Shown one piece after another: positions 17,163-26,097 of a stretch of DNA of 46,230 nucleotides (within the stretch, counting starts at the first letter, position 1; the number at the start of each line of letters is the position of its first letter). Under the pieces are notes generated by a model that did no database searches, had not been told where the DNA came from, and saw nothing but the letters and a program-made list of their open reading frames with translations. Source of the DNA: Bacteroidia bacterium (GTDB lineage Bacteria > Bacteroidota > Bacteroidia > Bacteroidales > JAPLDU01). The DNA lies in contig JAPLDU010000065.1 in the NCBI GenBank assembly GCA_026391255.1, forward strand, positions 1-46,230. Reading direction: 5' to 3'. The position numbers and the translations under genes were made by a program.

Positions 17163-17291
17163 TGAATTACAGCCAATAATTACTACTTTATTTCAAAAGT
17201 GATTCAACGTATTTCAATTGTATTTCAATTGTATTTCAACATATTTCTACTGTATTTCTATAATATTTCAACGTATTTCTACTGTATTTCT
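17163..17291 (+). repeat. Phrase repeat J, copy 1
   Basis: TGAATTACAGC is followed by about eight drifting units of GTATTTCAATT / GTATTTCTACT. The same 11-base lead plus the same phrase occurs at 35080-35146. Both arrays sit upstream of a membrane-protein gene. Confidence 0.75.
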
Positions 17292-17369
17292 GAAAAGAGT
17301 ACATGAATTCTTTATAAAATATTTATACATCAGGTAATTGCTTTTATGTCATTTTTATAATACTTGATA

Positions 17370-17377
17370 TAATTTTG
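17370..17377 (+). promoter_or_regulatory. Candidate -7 promoter box for the kinase-regulator-kup operon
   Basis: TAATTTTG lies only 10 bases before the ATG at 17388, which would give a very short or absent leader. Confidence 0.5.
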
Positions 17378-17387
17378 CAATTTATTT

Positions 17388-18533
17388 ATGAAAAAGTCAC
17401 GCCTGCATGATTTGAAGCCCGGCTGGCAATACCTGCTCAGTTTAATGCTGATCAGTATTGTTTCTGTTATCGGTTATCTCACTTCCGATTTGTTTGGCTA
17501 CCGGGTAGTTGCCCTTTTACTGCTTATGTCGGTCTCATTACTTTCCATGTTTTTCGGGATAGCGCCTGTGCTTTTCTCAGCTTTTTGCAGCGCTCTTATC
17601 TGGGATTATTTCTTTATTCCTCCCCGTTTTACCTTACAGGTCGGGAATACCGAAGATACCCTGATGTTGCTGATGTATTTTGTTATTTCTTTAGTAAATA
17701 CGGTACTTACAAATAAGATCAGGGAAGCGGAAAAGCTTGTTTTGCAAAAGGAAGAGAAAGATAAAACCATCAGACTTTATAATACTCTTCTTAATTCGCT
17801 TTCTCATGAACTTCGCACCCCGATTGCTACCATCATAAGTGCGACGGATAACCTGCAGGCAGATAATAAAAAACTGAGCGACGATATCAGGAAAGAACTG
17901 ATGCAGGAAATATCGGATGCAGCGCTCCGGTTGAACCAACAGGTAGAAAACCTGCTTAATATATCGCGGCTCGAGTCGGGGATTATTAGACCCAGACTGG
18001 ACTGGTGCGATATGAACGAACTTATTTATTCGGTCGTTAATAAATTCAATGATAATCCAAAAAAAATATCAATAAAAGTGGAAGTCAGGGAAAATATCCC
18101 CCTGGTAAAACTGGACTTCGGACTGATGGAAACAGTACTTTTTAACCTGATAAACAACGCCATACAATATACGCCCGAACACAGTATTATCAGCATATCT
18201 TCCTTTCTTTCCACTTCTGTAGAAGGGCATTTTGAAGAAAGTGATAAAAAACTGGAAACTATTACTGATTCGGTGCAAAATTCGATAGTGATAGTGGTTT
18301 CCGACAATGGGCCTGGTTTTCCTCCTGATGAGACTGACAGGGTATTTGATAAATTTTATCGTATGAATACCGTGCGGACAGGAGGAACAGGACTGGGATT
18401 GTCCATAGTAAAGGGTTTTGTAGAAGCTCATAACGGTACTGTTCATTTAGATAACCAGTTTACAGGTGGCGCAAGGTTTACAATTGAAATACCAACACAG
18501 ACATCATATATTAATGCTTTGAAAAATGAATAG
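17388..18533 (+). CDS. KdpD-like sensor histidine kinase lacking the N-terminal KdpD/USP domains
   Basis: The 381-residue protein has four membrane helices in residues ~15-105, matching the DUF4118 membrane domain of KdpD. A HisKA domain follows with the phospho-acceptor His 140 in SLSHELRTP, then a HATPase domain with NLINNAIQYTP, DNGPGFP and GGTGLGLSIVKGF. Classical KdpD is about 900 residues with a cytosolic KdpD and USP part before the membrane domain; that part is missing here. It overlaps the response regulator gene by 8 bases and is followed by kup, so it probably senses potassium or ionic state. The exact signal is inferred from KdpD homology. Confidence 0.9.
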   Translation: MKKSRLHDLKPGWQYLLSLMLISIVSVIGYLTSDLFGYRVVALLLLMSVSLLSMFFGIAPVLFSAFCSALIWDYFFIPPRFTLQVGNTEDTLMLLMYFVISLVNTVLTNKIREAEKLVLQKEEKDKTIRLYNTLLNSLSHELRTPIATIISATDNLQADNKKLSDDIRKELMQEISDAALRLNQQVENLLNISRLESGIIRPRLDWCDMNELIYSVVNKFNDNPKKISIKVEVRENIPLVKLDFGLMETVLFNLINNAIQYTPEHSIISISSFLSTSVEGHFEESDKKLETITDSVQNSIVIVVSDNGPGFPPDETDRVFDKFYRMNTVRTGGTGLGLSIVKGFVEAHNGTVHLDNQFTGGARFTIEIPTQTSYINALKNE

Positions 18534-19221
18534 TCCTGAGATTCTGATCATAGACGATGAACCTCAGATTCGAAAGCTTTTGAGGATCACTCTTCAGAGC
18601 AATGATTATGTTGTAAGGGAAGCGGCCAACGCAAAAGACGGAATGATCATGGCATCCAGCCATCCTCCGCAACTCATATTGCTTGATCTTGGGCTGCCTG
18701 ATAAAAATGGCCACCAGGTGCTGGAAGAACTCAGGGTATGGTTCAGCAATGTGATCATCATACTGTCAGTTCAAAACTCCGAGGAAGATATTATCAAAGC
18801 TCTCGACAATGGCGCTGATGATTACCTGGTGAAACCTTTCCGGACAGGCGAGTTGCTTGCACGCATACGCAGCGCCCTGCGTAAGTCTCTTAAGGAGGAT
18901 AACGATCCTGTGCTTGATCTCGGAGACCTGAAGATTGATCTCGTTTCGAGGGTTGTGAAGAAAAATAATGAGGTGATTAAGCTCACCTCTACCGAATATT
19001 CGCTCTTTTCATTATTTGCAAAAAACGAAGGTAAGGTACTTACACACCAGTACGTCCTTAAACAGGTATGGGGCCCGTCATACGTAAATGAATCCCAGTA
19101 TTTGAGGGTATTTGTGGCACAACTCAGGAAAAAAATAGAAAAGGATTTTAATAAACCAACTCATATCCTCACAGAATCAGGAGTAGGATACAGGTTTGTT
19201 GGAAGGACAGAGGGAAACTAA
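18526..19221 (+). CDS. KdpE-like OmpR-family response regulator
   Basis: The 231-residue protein has a receiver domain with the acidic pocket IIDDEPQIR, phospho-acceptor Asp 54 in LLDLGLPDKNG and the conserved Lys 103 in DDYLVKPF. It is followed by a C-terminal winged-helix DNA-binding domain (TSTEYSLFSLF, RVFVAQLRKKIE, GVGYRFV). The gene overlaps the sensor kinase by 8 bases and abuts kup with no gap: TAA ends at 19221 and the kup ATG starts at 19222. KdpE normally activates kdpFABC, which is absent in this window. Control of kup or of its own operon is a reasonable inference. Confidence 0.92.
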   Translation: MNSPEILIIDDEPQIRKLLRITLQSNDYVVREAANAKDGMIMASSHPPQLILLDLGLPDKNGHQVLEELRVWFSNVIIILSVQNSEEDIIKALDNGADDYLVKPFRTGELLARIRSALRKSLKEDNDPVLDLGDLKIDLVSRVVKKNNEVIKLTSTEYSLFSLFAKNEGKVLTHQYVLKQVWGPSYVNESQYLRVFVAQLRKKIEKDFNKPTHILTESGVGYRFVGRTEGN

Positions 19222-21196
19222 ATGAGATCAAATCCTATTACTCATGAACGGGTAACATTTGCTTCACTGGTTGTTACTTTAGGAATCTGTTATGGCGATA
19301 TCGGCACAAGTCCTTTATATGTGCTGCGTGCAATAGTCGGCGACCGTACCATCACCGAAACCCTTATTTATGGCGGTGTTTCCTGTATCTTCTGGACACT
19401 TGTTTTTCAAACCACTTTGAAATATATTGTTCTCACCCTGATGGCTGATAACCAGGGTGAGGGCGGAGTTTTCTCACTCTACGCATTGGTCAGGCGATAT
19501 GGAAAGAAACTGTTAATCCCTACTAGCCTCGGAGCTACTACACTTCTTGCCGATGGCATTATCAGCCGATGGCATTATCACACCTCCGATCACCGTTACT
19601 TCTGCCATTGAAGGTATGAATGTTTCGATGCCTAACCTGCCCGTTGTTCCGATTGTTGTGGTTATACTCACCCTTCTTTTCTTTTTTCAGCGGTTTGGAA
19701 CTTATAAGGTTGGCAGCGCTTTTGGTCCGTTTATGATCCTGTGGTTCCTGATGCTGTTCGTAATCGGTGGTATTGAGATCATTCATTATCCTTCGGTGTT
19801 AAAAGCCATCAATCCTTATTATGCATTTACCCTGTTATCAAAATATCCCAACGGCTTCTGGTTATTAGGCGCTGTTTTCCTTTGTACCACGGGCGCTGAA
19901 GCCTTATACTCCGACCTTGGACATTGCGGACGGAAGAATATCAGGCTGTCCTGGACGTTTGTCAAGACCTGCCTGGTGGTCAGTTATTTCGGTCAGTCGG
20001 CATGGATCATGCATTGCGGCAAGACAAACCTCACAGGACTGAATCCCTTCTTTGACATGATGCCCGGCTGGTTCCTGCTTACCGGTGTTCTGATTGCAAC
20101 TGCTGCATCCATCATTGCATCCCAGGCTTTGATAAGCGGTTCATACACGCTGATCAGCGAGGCCATGAGCCTGAACTTCTGGCCAAGGGTAAGAGTCAAA
20201 CAACCCACCGAGCTGAAAGGACAGATATATATTCCCAGTGTAAATACTATATTGTGGATAGGCTGTATTCTCATGGTTCTGTATTTTCAGAATTCAGCCC
20301 ACATGGAAGCGGCTTATGGGTTTTCTATCACCGTTGCCATGTTGATGACTACCTTTCTGCTCAGCTACTTCCTCATTTACAAGAAAAAATGGAATATATT
20401 CCTTGTGTTAGCCATCCTCCTTGTGTTTGGTATCATTGAATCATCATTTTTCATAACCAATGTGGCTAAAATCAAACAGCGGTGGATGTTTCTTTTCTTT
20501 GAGCTGTTCATTTTCATGACGATGTATGTCTGGTATTTTGCACGTAAGATCAACAACCGTTTTATGCGGTTCGTTGAACTTGGGAAGCACATACCAATGA
20601 TCAGGGAACTAAGCGAAGACGATGGTATTCCCAAGTTTGCCACTCATCTTGTCTATCTTACCAAGGCCAACAACAGGGAACATATCGAAGAAAAGATCAT
20701 TAAATCTATTTTCTCCAAAAAGCCCAAACGAGCAGATGTCTACTGGTTTCTGCATATTAACAGGACTGATGAACCATATACTCTTGATTATGAGGTAAGC
20801 GAGCTGATGGAGGATAAGGTCATCAAGGTGACCATTAATATCGGGTTCCGTGTTCTTCCGAGATCGGAGTTATTTTTTAAGAAGATAGTCAAAGACCTGG
20901 TGTTGAACAAGGAACTGAACCTGCATATCAGGCCTGATGGATCAACCAAATACAATCCTGAACCCGATCTGAAATTCGTAGTGATTGAAAGGTTTTTATC
21001 GGTCGAAAATGAGTTCACCATGCGCGAGGGATTGTTGTTGAATGGGTATTTCTTCCTTAAGAACCTGGGCCTTAGTGACGAAAAAGCTTTCGGACTGGAT
21101 AAAAGCGATGTTGAAGTGGAATATGTACCATTGATATATCAGCCGGTTCAGAAGATAGAACTCGTGAGGTATCACAGGAATGGGACACATCCCTGA
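19222..21196 (+). pseudogene. kup: Kup potassium uptake transporter, frameshifted by a 16-bp tandem duplication
   Basis: The first frame (19222-19611) gives the Kup N-terminus: FASLVVTLGICYGDIGTSPL, then ADNQGEGGVFSLYALVRR, up to TTLLADGIIS, then nonsense to a stop. The second frame carries ADGIITPPITVTSAIEG onward through twelve-helix-type membrane sequence to a hydrophilic C-terminal domain ending at 21196. The break is exactly explained by the 16-bp word GCCGATGGCATTATCA occurring twice in tandem (19549-19564, 19565-19580). Removing one copy restores LLADGIITPPITV and a protein of about 652 residues, close to E. coli Kup (622). As read, the transporter is broken. It could be a recent mutation, a reversible on/off switch, or an assembly error. 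It is transcribed with the KdpD/KdpE-like pair. Confidence 0.93.
19549..19580 (+). repeat. Perfect 16-bp tandem duplication inside kup
   Basis: GCCGATGGCATTATCA occurs twice back to back. The bases before and after the two copies differ, so the unit is exactly 16 bp, which is not a multiple of three. It shifts the kup frame. Confidence 0.97.
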
Positions 21197-21229
21197 TGGC
21201 GGTTATTTATTTATTAAATTTGTATGATC

Positions 21230-21300
21230 CAATCCCCAAGACCCCTTCACCAAGCGGGAGTAAGCATATGATTCTTCTTTAGAAAAGGGGATTCAGGGAG
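21230..21300. repeat. Loose inverted sequence after kup
   Basis: AATCCCCAAGACCCC and AAAAGGGGATT are inverted relatives about 40 bases apart. It could be a degenerate L-like unit or a weak terminator; there is no T-run. Confidence 0.35.
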
Positions 21301-21521
21301 ATTGAAAATAATGAGATTTTGGTAATGCCTCAAATTGAATGAGCCTGTTTTGATTAAATCATTTATTATTAATCTGATTTTTGGGCAACCATTTCAAAAT
21401 AGCAGTGTATTATTATATAGAAAAACCGGTGTTCAGATAATGAAAAGACTTAAATTAGATCATGCTCAGATACATTTTATTATTTATTGCAAATTATATA
21501 AAGAAACAGGCTAAGTTCGTT

Positions 21522-21690
21522 ATGTCCCGTAGGGACAAAATATCGGTAGAAAACAATCGCTGACTTAAAAAAAAAAAGTTCCGTAGGAACGTAATATTAA
21601 ATCAATAAATTGGTAAAATATTTCGTGCCTACGGCACTTAAAATATTTACGGATTTTATTATTCTACCGATATTCAGTCCCTACGGGACT
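21522..21690. repeat. Repeat family K, copy 2 (four triloop hairpins)
   Basis: In order: GTCCC-GTA-GGGAC (21524-21536), GTTCC-GTA-GGAAC (21578-21590), GTGCC-TAC-GGCAC (21625-21637) and AGTCCC-TAC-GGGACT (21676-21690). The first is followed by TATCGGTAGAAAA and the last is preceded by TTCTACCGATATT, so the block is an inverted pair. Stems differ but stay fully paired. Confidence 0.8.
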
Positions 21691-21786
21691 ATAATAATTC
21701 CCATGTACCGCATGAGATGAACATAATAGAAATTGATAATTTTCAGAGACAATTGACCATTTATAATTGCGATCTGAAATTTAACC

Positions 21787-21792
21787 GGAGGG
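21787..21792 (+). promoter_or_regulatory. Strong Shine-Dalgarno that decides the start of the next gene
   Basis: GGAGGG lies 7 bases before the ATG at 21800 but only one base before the ATG at 21794, so 21800 is favoured. Such a strong site is unusual for this group. Confidence 0.6.
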
Positions 21793-21799
21793 CATGAAA

Positions 21800-23047
21800 A
21801 TGTTTAAAATTGTTTCAAAACTTCCATATATCAAAAGAACCACATTGTGTCTTGCCTTATCATTACATGCTTTTTGGTGTTCATCCCAGACAACTCCTCA
21901 TTGGTATACAACCAATACTAGTGCTTCTTATGATCATACAATTTTAATTCTTTCTACAGTTTCAGTTACCGGAAATATTCAAATAGAACCAGGTGATTAT
22001 CTTGGTGCTTTTTATGATTCACTTGGAATCCAGGCCTGCGGTAGCGGGGCAGGTTGTTGTATCAATTTTCAGGGTGGAACCCCATGGACAGGAATTAATC
22101 TTGGTATTCCCGTCTGGGAAGATAGTCCTTTGACACCTTATAAAGATGGCTTTACAGTAGGTGAATTGTTAAAATGGAAACTATGGCGGGTACTGGATAA
22201 TACGGAATATCATATACATGTTACTTACGATTTGACTTGGCCCAGTGATAGTCTTTTTGTAGCATCCGGAATCAGTAAAATATGGCAGATCGAAGCTATC
22301 ACCAGCAATAACCTTGAATTAAAAGCCTGGGTATTTCCTCAGACTGCCTGTGATTTTTCCGATACCACACATATCACCGTTTCAATTATTAATGATGACA
22401 CTGAACCTGTGGCGAATTTCCCTGTTTCATATTCCATTGATGATGGCCAGACCTGGGTTACTGATACTGTACCGACTTCCATTCTTCCGGGTGCATCCAT
22501 GATATATACTTTTAACCAGACAGTAGTTATGTCGCCTTTGCAGGATTATCACTGCATTGCCACCGTTAATCTGAACGGTGATATTAATACAGGGAATGAT
22601 ACGGTTTATTTTGATATTTACGGATTGAACCTCGGAGACAGCATTGCCACTGAGCATCCTGACACTGTTGTCCTATCTGCCGGTAATCACTTCGATTCGT
22701 ATAACTGGAGTGATGGTTCATCAGGCCAGGATTTACATGTTACCGGTTACGGTTCCTATTCCGTAACATTGACATATGATAGCTGTGTTCTGGTTGACCA
22801 GGTAGTTGTTTATCATCCTTTATCTGTAGGGCATCAGATGATCAGTGAAATATCCTTATATCCTGATCCTGCCAGTGAAACCCTGAATATCCGGGGTATT
22901 GATGATCCTGAAATTAGTATCTTTTCAATAACCGGACGGCAATTAATAACAGAAAAAGGAAACCATATTAATATCAGCTCTTTGCCCCAGGGAATCTATT
23001 TCTGCAGAATAATAAACATAAATTACAAATTGCTGATAATCAGGTAG
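21800..23047 (+). CDS. Secreted protein with T9SS type A sorting domain, function unknown
   Basis: The product has 415 residues. A signal peptide with hydrophobic core TLCLALSLHAFWCSS is followed by a domain beginning THWYTTNTS-like (PHWYTTNTSASYDHTILI) and containing GDYLGAFYDS and FTVGELLKWKLWR. A beta-rich segment and a C-terminal sorting domain follow (SLYPDPASETLNIRG, ISIFSITGRQLI, SLPQGIYFCRI). The C-terminal signature shows export by type IX secretion and surface display or release. No catalytic motif was recognised; six Cys occur, including CGSGAGCC. The upstream region holds triloop hairpin repeat K, and no terminator-quality hairpin precedes it. Confidence 0.8.
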   Translation: MFKIVSKLPYIKRTTLCLALSLHAFWCSSQTTPHWYTTNTSASYDHTILILSTVSVTGNIQIEPGDYLGAFYDSLGIQACGSGAGCCINFQGGTPWTGINLGIPVWEDSPLTPYKDGFTVGELLKWKLWRVLDNTEYHIHVTYDLTWPSDSLFVASGISKIWQIEAITSNNLELKAWVFPQTACDFSDTTHITVSIINDDTEPVANFPVSYSIDDGQTWVTDTVPTSILPGASMIYTFNQTVVMSPLQDYHCIATVNLNGDINTGNDTVYFDIYGLNLGDSIATEHPDTVVLSAGNHFDSYNWSDGSSGQDLHVTGYGSYSVTLTYDSCVLVDQVVVYHPLSVGHQMISEISLYPDPASETLNIRGIDDPEISIFSITGRQLITEKGNHINISSLPQGIYFCRIININYKLLIIR

Positions 23048-23076
23048 TGATAATAATTATATAAGCTAAACCGATT

Positions 23077-23098
23077 TGCCCCAAATTATTCAGGGGCA
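23077..23098 (+). terminator. Weak hairpin downstream of the T9SS gene
   Basis: TGCCCC (23077-23082) pairs with GGGGCA (23093-23098) across a 10-base loop, with no T-run after it. A possible rho-independent terminator, but weak. Confidence 0.3.
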
Positions 23099-23310
23099 GT
23101 AGAAATTATATTATAAAAACCATTGTGCATTATCTGTCTGCGAATTGATCTGAAAATTATATTTACAGAGCCGATTTCAGAGATGTGTGTAAAAATTGTA
23201 ATTTTTTATTACGTGCCTATAATCACTGATATTTAGTATTATATAATTCTATTTGCATATTTGGAACCAAATTTATCATTCTTTTATACCCAGGACTCCA
23301 ATGCTATTCA

Positions 23311-23318
23311 TATATTTG
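23311..23318 (+). promoter_or_regulatory. Candidate -7 promoter box for the 72-residue protein
   Basis: TATATTTG lies 16 bases before the ATG at 23335. Confidence 0.55.
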
Positions 23319-23334
23319 CATAAAAGATACGCCT

Positions 23335-23553
23335 ATGCAAACGATATCAATTCCTGTTAATGAGTTTGAAGCTTTAAAAAAAGAACTTGAATTGCTTCGT
23401 AATTCACCTTTACTTGAAAAATTAAATAACCTGATAGATTTGTTGTATGAGGAAAAGTACGGGCTTTACATGCATGATTTTACTGATGATATGACAGAAT
23501 ATAATATTGACAAATCATGGAATGATGACACAAACGTCTGGAATTCAATATAA
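23335..23553 (+). CDS. Small acidic protein of unknown function, antitoxin-like
   Basis: The product has 72 residues. The N-terminal half (QTISIPVNEFEALKKELELL) looks like a short beta strand followed by a helix, the layout of a small dimerising antitoxin-like domain. The C-terminal half is acidic and aromatic (YEEKYGLYMHDFTDDM, then SWNDDTNVW). I do not recognise a named family. It has its own -7 box and no obvious toxin partner; the nearest downstream open sequence is repeat DNA. A role as a solitary antitoxin is a guess from composition only. Confidence 0.6.
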   Translation: MQTISIPVNEFEALKKELELLRNSPLLEKLNNLIDLLYEEKYGLYMHDFTDDMTEYNIDKSWNDDTNVWNSI

Positions 23554-23763
23554 TCAGAATCTATATTAAATCAACTTATTACGAGTAAAAAAGCAATCTG
23601 AAAGATGAATTATTTAGTACCAGTATTTGAATTGAAAAAAATTCAAGATTTAGATACATTCAATTTTTACCCGCCCCTAACCCCTCCCTGCGAGCAAGGA
23701 GGGGAACTGATCCCTGCGAATTTCAGGCATATAACATAACGGACAATCCCTTCCCTGCTAGCA

Positions 23764-24181
23764 TACTCTTTATATATCAGCTTACATAATACTAAGGTTC
23801 AATTCTATTTGTTGATCGTTCTTGGACAGCAACCGCATTATGGTTTTGATGCTTAGATTTTGCCAAATTTTGAATAATGACTGATAAGTTCAAATCTCTT
23901 AGGGCTGAAGGATTTCCGCCTCAGATTAATTTGCGAAGAATTCAAGGAAAATTTGCGTGTGGTTGGTCATGCAAGCAGCCCACGAGTCCCGGCGCAGAAA
24001 GGATAAATAAAAGTCAAAAACAAAATCCGGGACGGCTTGGGCTGCGTGAAAGCAAATTTTCCGTAGAATTCAGCAAATTCATCTGCAGCGGAGATTTTTC
24101 TTTGTTACTTTCTTTTGATGGTTGCAAAAGAAAGTAATAATCAGTACTTTAGTATATATGAAAATATGTGTATAAAGAGTA
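23764..24181. mobile_element. Non-coding inserted element with 13-bp terminal inverted repeats
   Basis: Ends are TACTCTTTATATA (23764-23776) and TGTATAAAGAGTA (24169-24181), inverted with one mismatch. The flanks CCTGCTAGCA and CCTGCCAGCA look like a ~10-bp target duplication with one difference. The element carries repeat N copy 2 and no transposase, so it would be non-autonomous. Its neighbours on both sides align to the two halves of repeat L. Confidence 0.6.
23916..24091. repeat. Repeat family N, copy 2 (176-bp long palindrome)
   Basis: It has exactly the same length as the copy at 11502-11677. The ends CCGCCTCAGATTAATTTGC and ATCTGCAGCGG are matching inverted arms, and the inner hairpin uses GCAGCCCACGAG / GGGCTGCGTG. 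The inside differs by substitutions and matched small changes. Confidence 0.85.
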
Positions 24182-24389
24182 ACCTGCCAGCATGGAGTGG
24201 ACAAATGGGAGAGTATAAGATACAATTAATATAATAATAACTAAGCATATAGGATGTTTTATTCAACTTAATTATAAAATTCAAAACAGTTTCTTAACTC
24301 ATTTTTTAGGAAACTTGCTCCTGAATAATGATTAAATTATTGCTTTTTTTGCAGAATGAATAATCATTTATGATATTCATTTAATCCTT

Positions 24390-25754
24390 ATGTTTTCCGT
24401 TATTGACATTGAGACCACCGGGGGCAGCTACCTGAACGACAAGATCACGGAGATTGCCATTTACATACACGACGGCGAAAAGATCGTGGATGAATACTCA
24501 ACCCTCATCAATCCTGAGAAGTACATCCCTAATTTTATCACTGCAATGACGGGTATTTCCAACGAGATGGTGGCAGATGCTCCCAAATTCTTTGAAGTGG
24601 CGCGCCACATAGTGGAACTGACAGACGGGAAAGTGTTTGTTGCCCATAATGTAGGATTTGATTACAACTTTGTCAGGCATGAATTTAAAAGGCTTGGATA
24701 TGAATATACCCGTAAGCAGTTATGCACGGTAAAGCTCAGCCGCAAGCTGATCCCGGGAAAAAGATCATACAGTCTCGGCAACTTGTGCAATGACCTGGAC
24801 ATCAGGATTGAAAACCGCCACCGGGCAGCCGGAGATGCTCTTGCAACGGTTAAATTGTTTGAACTCCTGCTGAAGACTAATGGAAAAGATTCACCCAATT
24901 GTTTTAATGATCCTTATCTTCTGAAAGGACTGAATCCTTCTATTAACGAGGCTTTGATAGATAAACTGCCCGAAGATACCGGCGTATATTATTTTTATAA
25001 TCAGAAAGGAGATATTATTTATATCGGTAAAAGCAAAAATATCAGGAAACGGGTGCTGACACACCTGGCCAATAACAAACTGTTAAAAGCAATGGAGATG
25101 AAGAACCAGTTGCATGACATCAGCTATGAAATTACCGGTAGCGAACTCATTGCATTACTGATGGAATCGGAGGAGATCAAGACCCACAGGCCGGTATTCA
25201 ACCGTAGCCAGCGACAGGTTTCATTTCATTATGGTCTGTTTTTTTCTGAGAATGAGCAGGGTTATCTATGTCTGAATATTGCCAGGAACAATCGTAAGAA
25301 TTTACCGGTTACTACTTTTATCAGTTCATTCGAAGCCAGTGACTTTATGTTTTATGTTACGGAGAAATTCCATCTGTGCCAGAAACTGAACGGATTGTAC
25401 GAAAGCCAGGGCTCCTGCTTTCAGCATGGCATCGGGCAATGCGCGGGTGCATGCATCGGTAAGGAACCCGTGGATGAATATAACCAACGGGTACAGGCTG
25501 CCATTGATTATTACCGGGTGAAGCAGGGTAATATGCTGATATACGACAAAGGCAGAAACAACAATGAAAAATCAGTGGTGATGATAGAAAATGGCAACTA
25601 CCTTGGTTATTGTTATATGGATTATGATTCGGTCACAACTGACCCTGAATTTGTCAGGGATTGTATCAGATCATACAGGGATAACCGTGATGTACAGGCC
25701 ATCATCCGTAATTATCTGAACCAGCATAAAGTGGAGAAGATCATTCGGTTCTGA
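24390..25754 (+). CDS. DEDDh exonuclease fused to UvrC-like GIY-YIG nuclease domain
   Basis: The 454-residue protein has an N-terminal DnaQ-type exonuclease with Asp 6/Glu 8 (VIDIETTGG), Asp 91 (HNVGFDYNFV) and His 144/Asp 149 (HRAAGDALAT), completing the DEDDh set. A GIY-YIG domain starts near residue 193 (LPEDTGVYYFYNQKG, DIIYIGKSKNIRKRV), as in UvrC and Cho. A C-terminal region has two Cys in QCAGACIGK, resembling the UvrC middle region. Proteins of this architecture are thought to act in DNA repair or damage processing, with combined 3'-5' exonuclease and incision activities. It stands alone, with no uvr genes nearby. The fusion is established in several bacterial groups; the precise role is not known. 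Confidence 0.9.
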   Translation: MFSVIDIETTGGSYLNDKITEIAIYIHDGEKIVDEYSTLINPEKYIPNFITAMTGISNEMVADAPKFFEVARHIVELTDGKVFVAHNVGFDYNFVRHEFKRLGYEYTRKQLCTVKLSRKLIPGKRSYSLGNLCNDLDIRIENRHRAAGDALATVKLFELLLKTNGKDSPNCFNDPYLLKGLNPSINEALIDKLPEDTGVYYFYNQKGDIIYIGKSKNIRKRVLTHLANNKLLKAMEMKNQLHDISYEITGSELIALLMESEEIKTHRPVFNRSQRQVSFHYGLFFSENEQGYLCLNIARNNRKNLPVTTFISSFEASDFMFYVTEKFHLCQKLNGLYESQGSCFQHGIGQCAGACIGKEPVDEYNQRVQAAIDYYRVKQGNMLIYDKGRNNNEKSVVMIENGNYLGYCYMDYDSVTTDPEFVRDCIRSYRDNRDVQAIIRNYLNQHKVEKIIRF

Positions 25755-26097
25755 TATAATCTGAAAACCGGAAATTATTTTGAAGTTCTTCAGTTTCCTA
25801 ACGGATAAGGATTTTGTAGAAAAGATATTTTACCCCGAATGATGCAAAAGTCTATTATTTGCTGAAAACTTTCAGGCAATAGTAAAATAATCAGATGACA
25901 CCCAAATATTTCACATCATTAGGTGGATAACATCTTTTTTGTGAATTATTTCTTGTATATTTACATGAAATAATTTCTTGTTGTTGAAATCTGTTTCCAA
26001 CATATAGATTACAGGAGTTTCATACTTTTCTTTTCGCTGAATTATTTGATTTGATAAAGTTCTTTAAGCAAGACAAGCACAAAAATAATTATTGGTG
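25755..26097. other. Intergenic, no feature recognised
   Basis: AT-rich sequence without recognised repeats, hairpins or a clear TAnnTTTG box. This is one of the few long gaps in the window free of the repeat families. Confidence 0.6.

Larger units (their letters stand above)
23640..24296 (+). repeat. Repeat family L, copy 2, interrupted by an inserted element
   Basis: The left half (23640-23763) includes CCCCTCCCTGCGAGCAAGGAGG and the right half (24182-24296) ends AAAATTCAAAACAGTTTCTT. The palindrome that is intact in other L copies is split at CCTGCTAGCA by a ~418-bp insert (23764-24181). Confidence 0.7.

Noticed and set aside
17163-17291. Possible CRISPR array
   Set aside because: The units are 11-12 bp, drift in sequence and have no unique spacers; no cas genes are present.
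23335-23553. A toxin-antitoxin pair
   Set aside because: The small protein looks antitoxin-like in layout only; no toxin gene is adjacent, so no pair is claimed.
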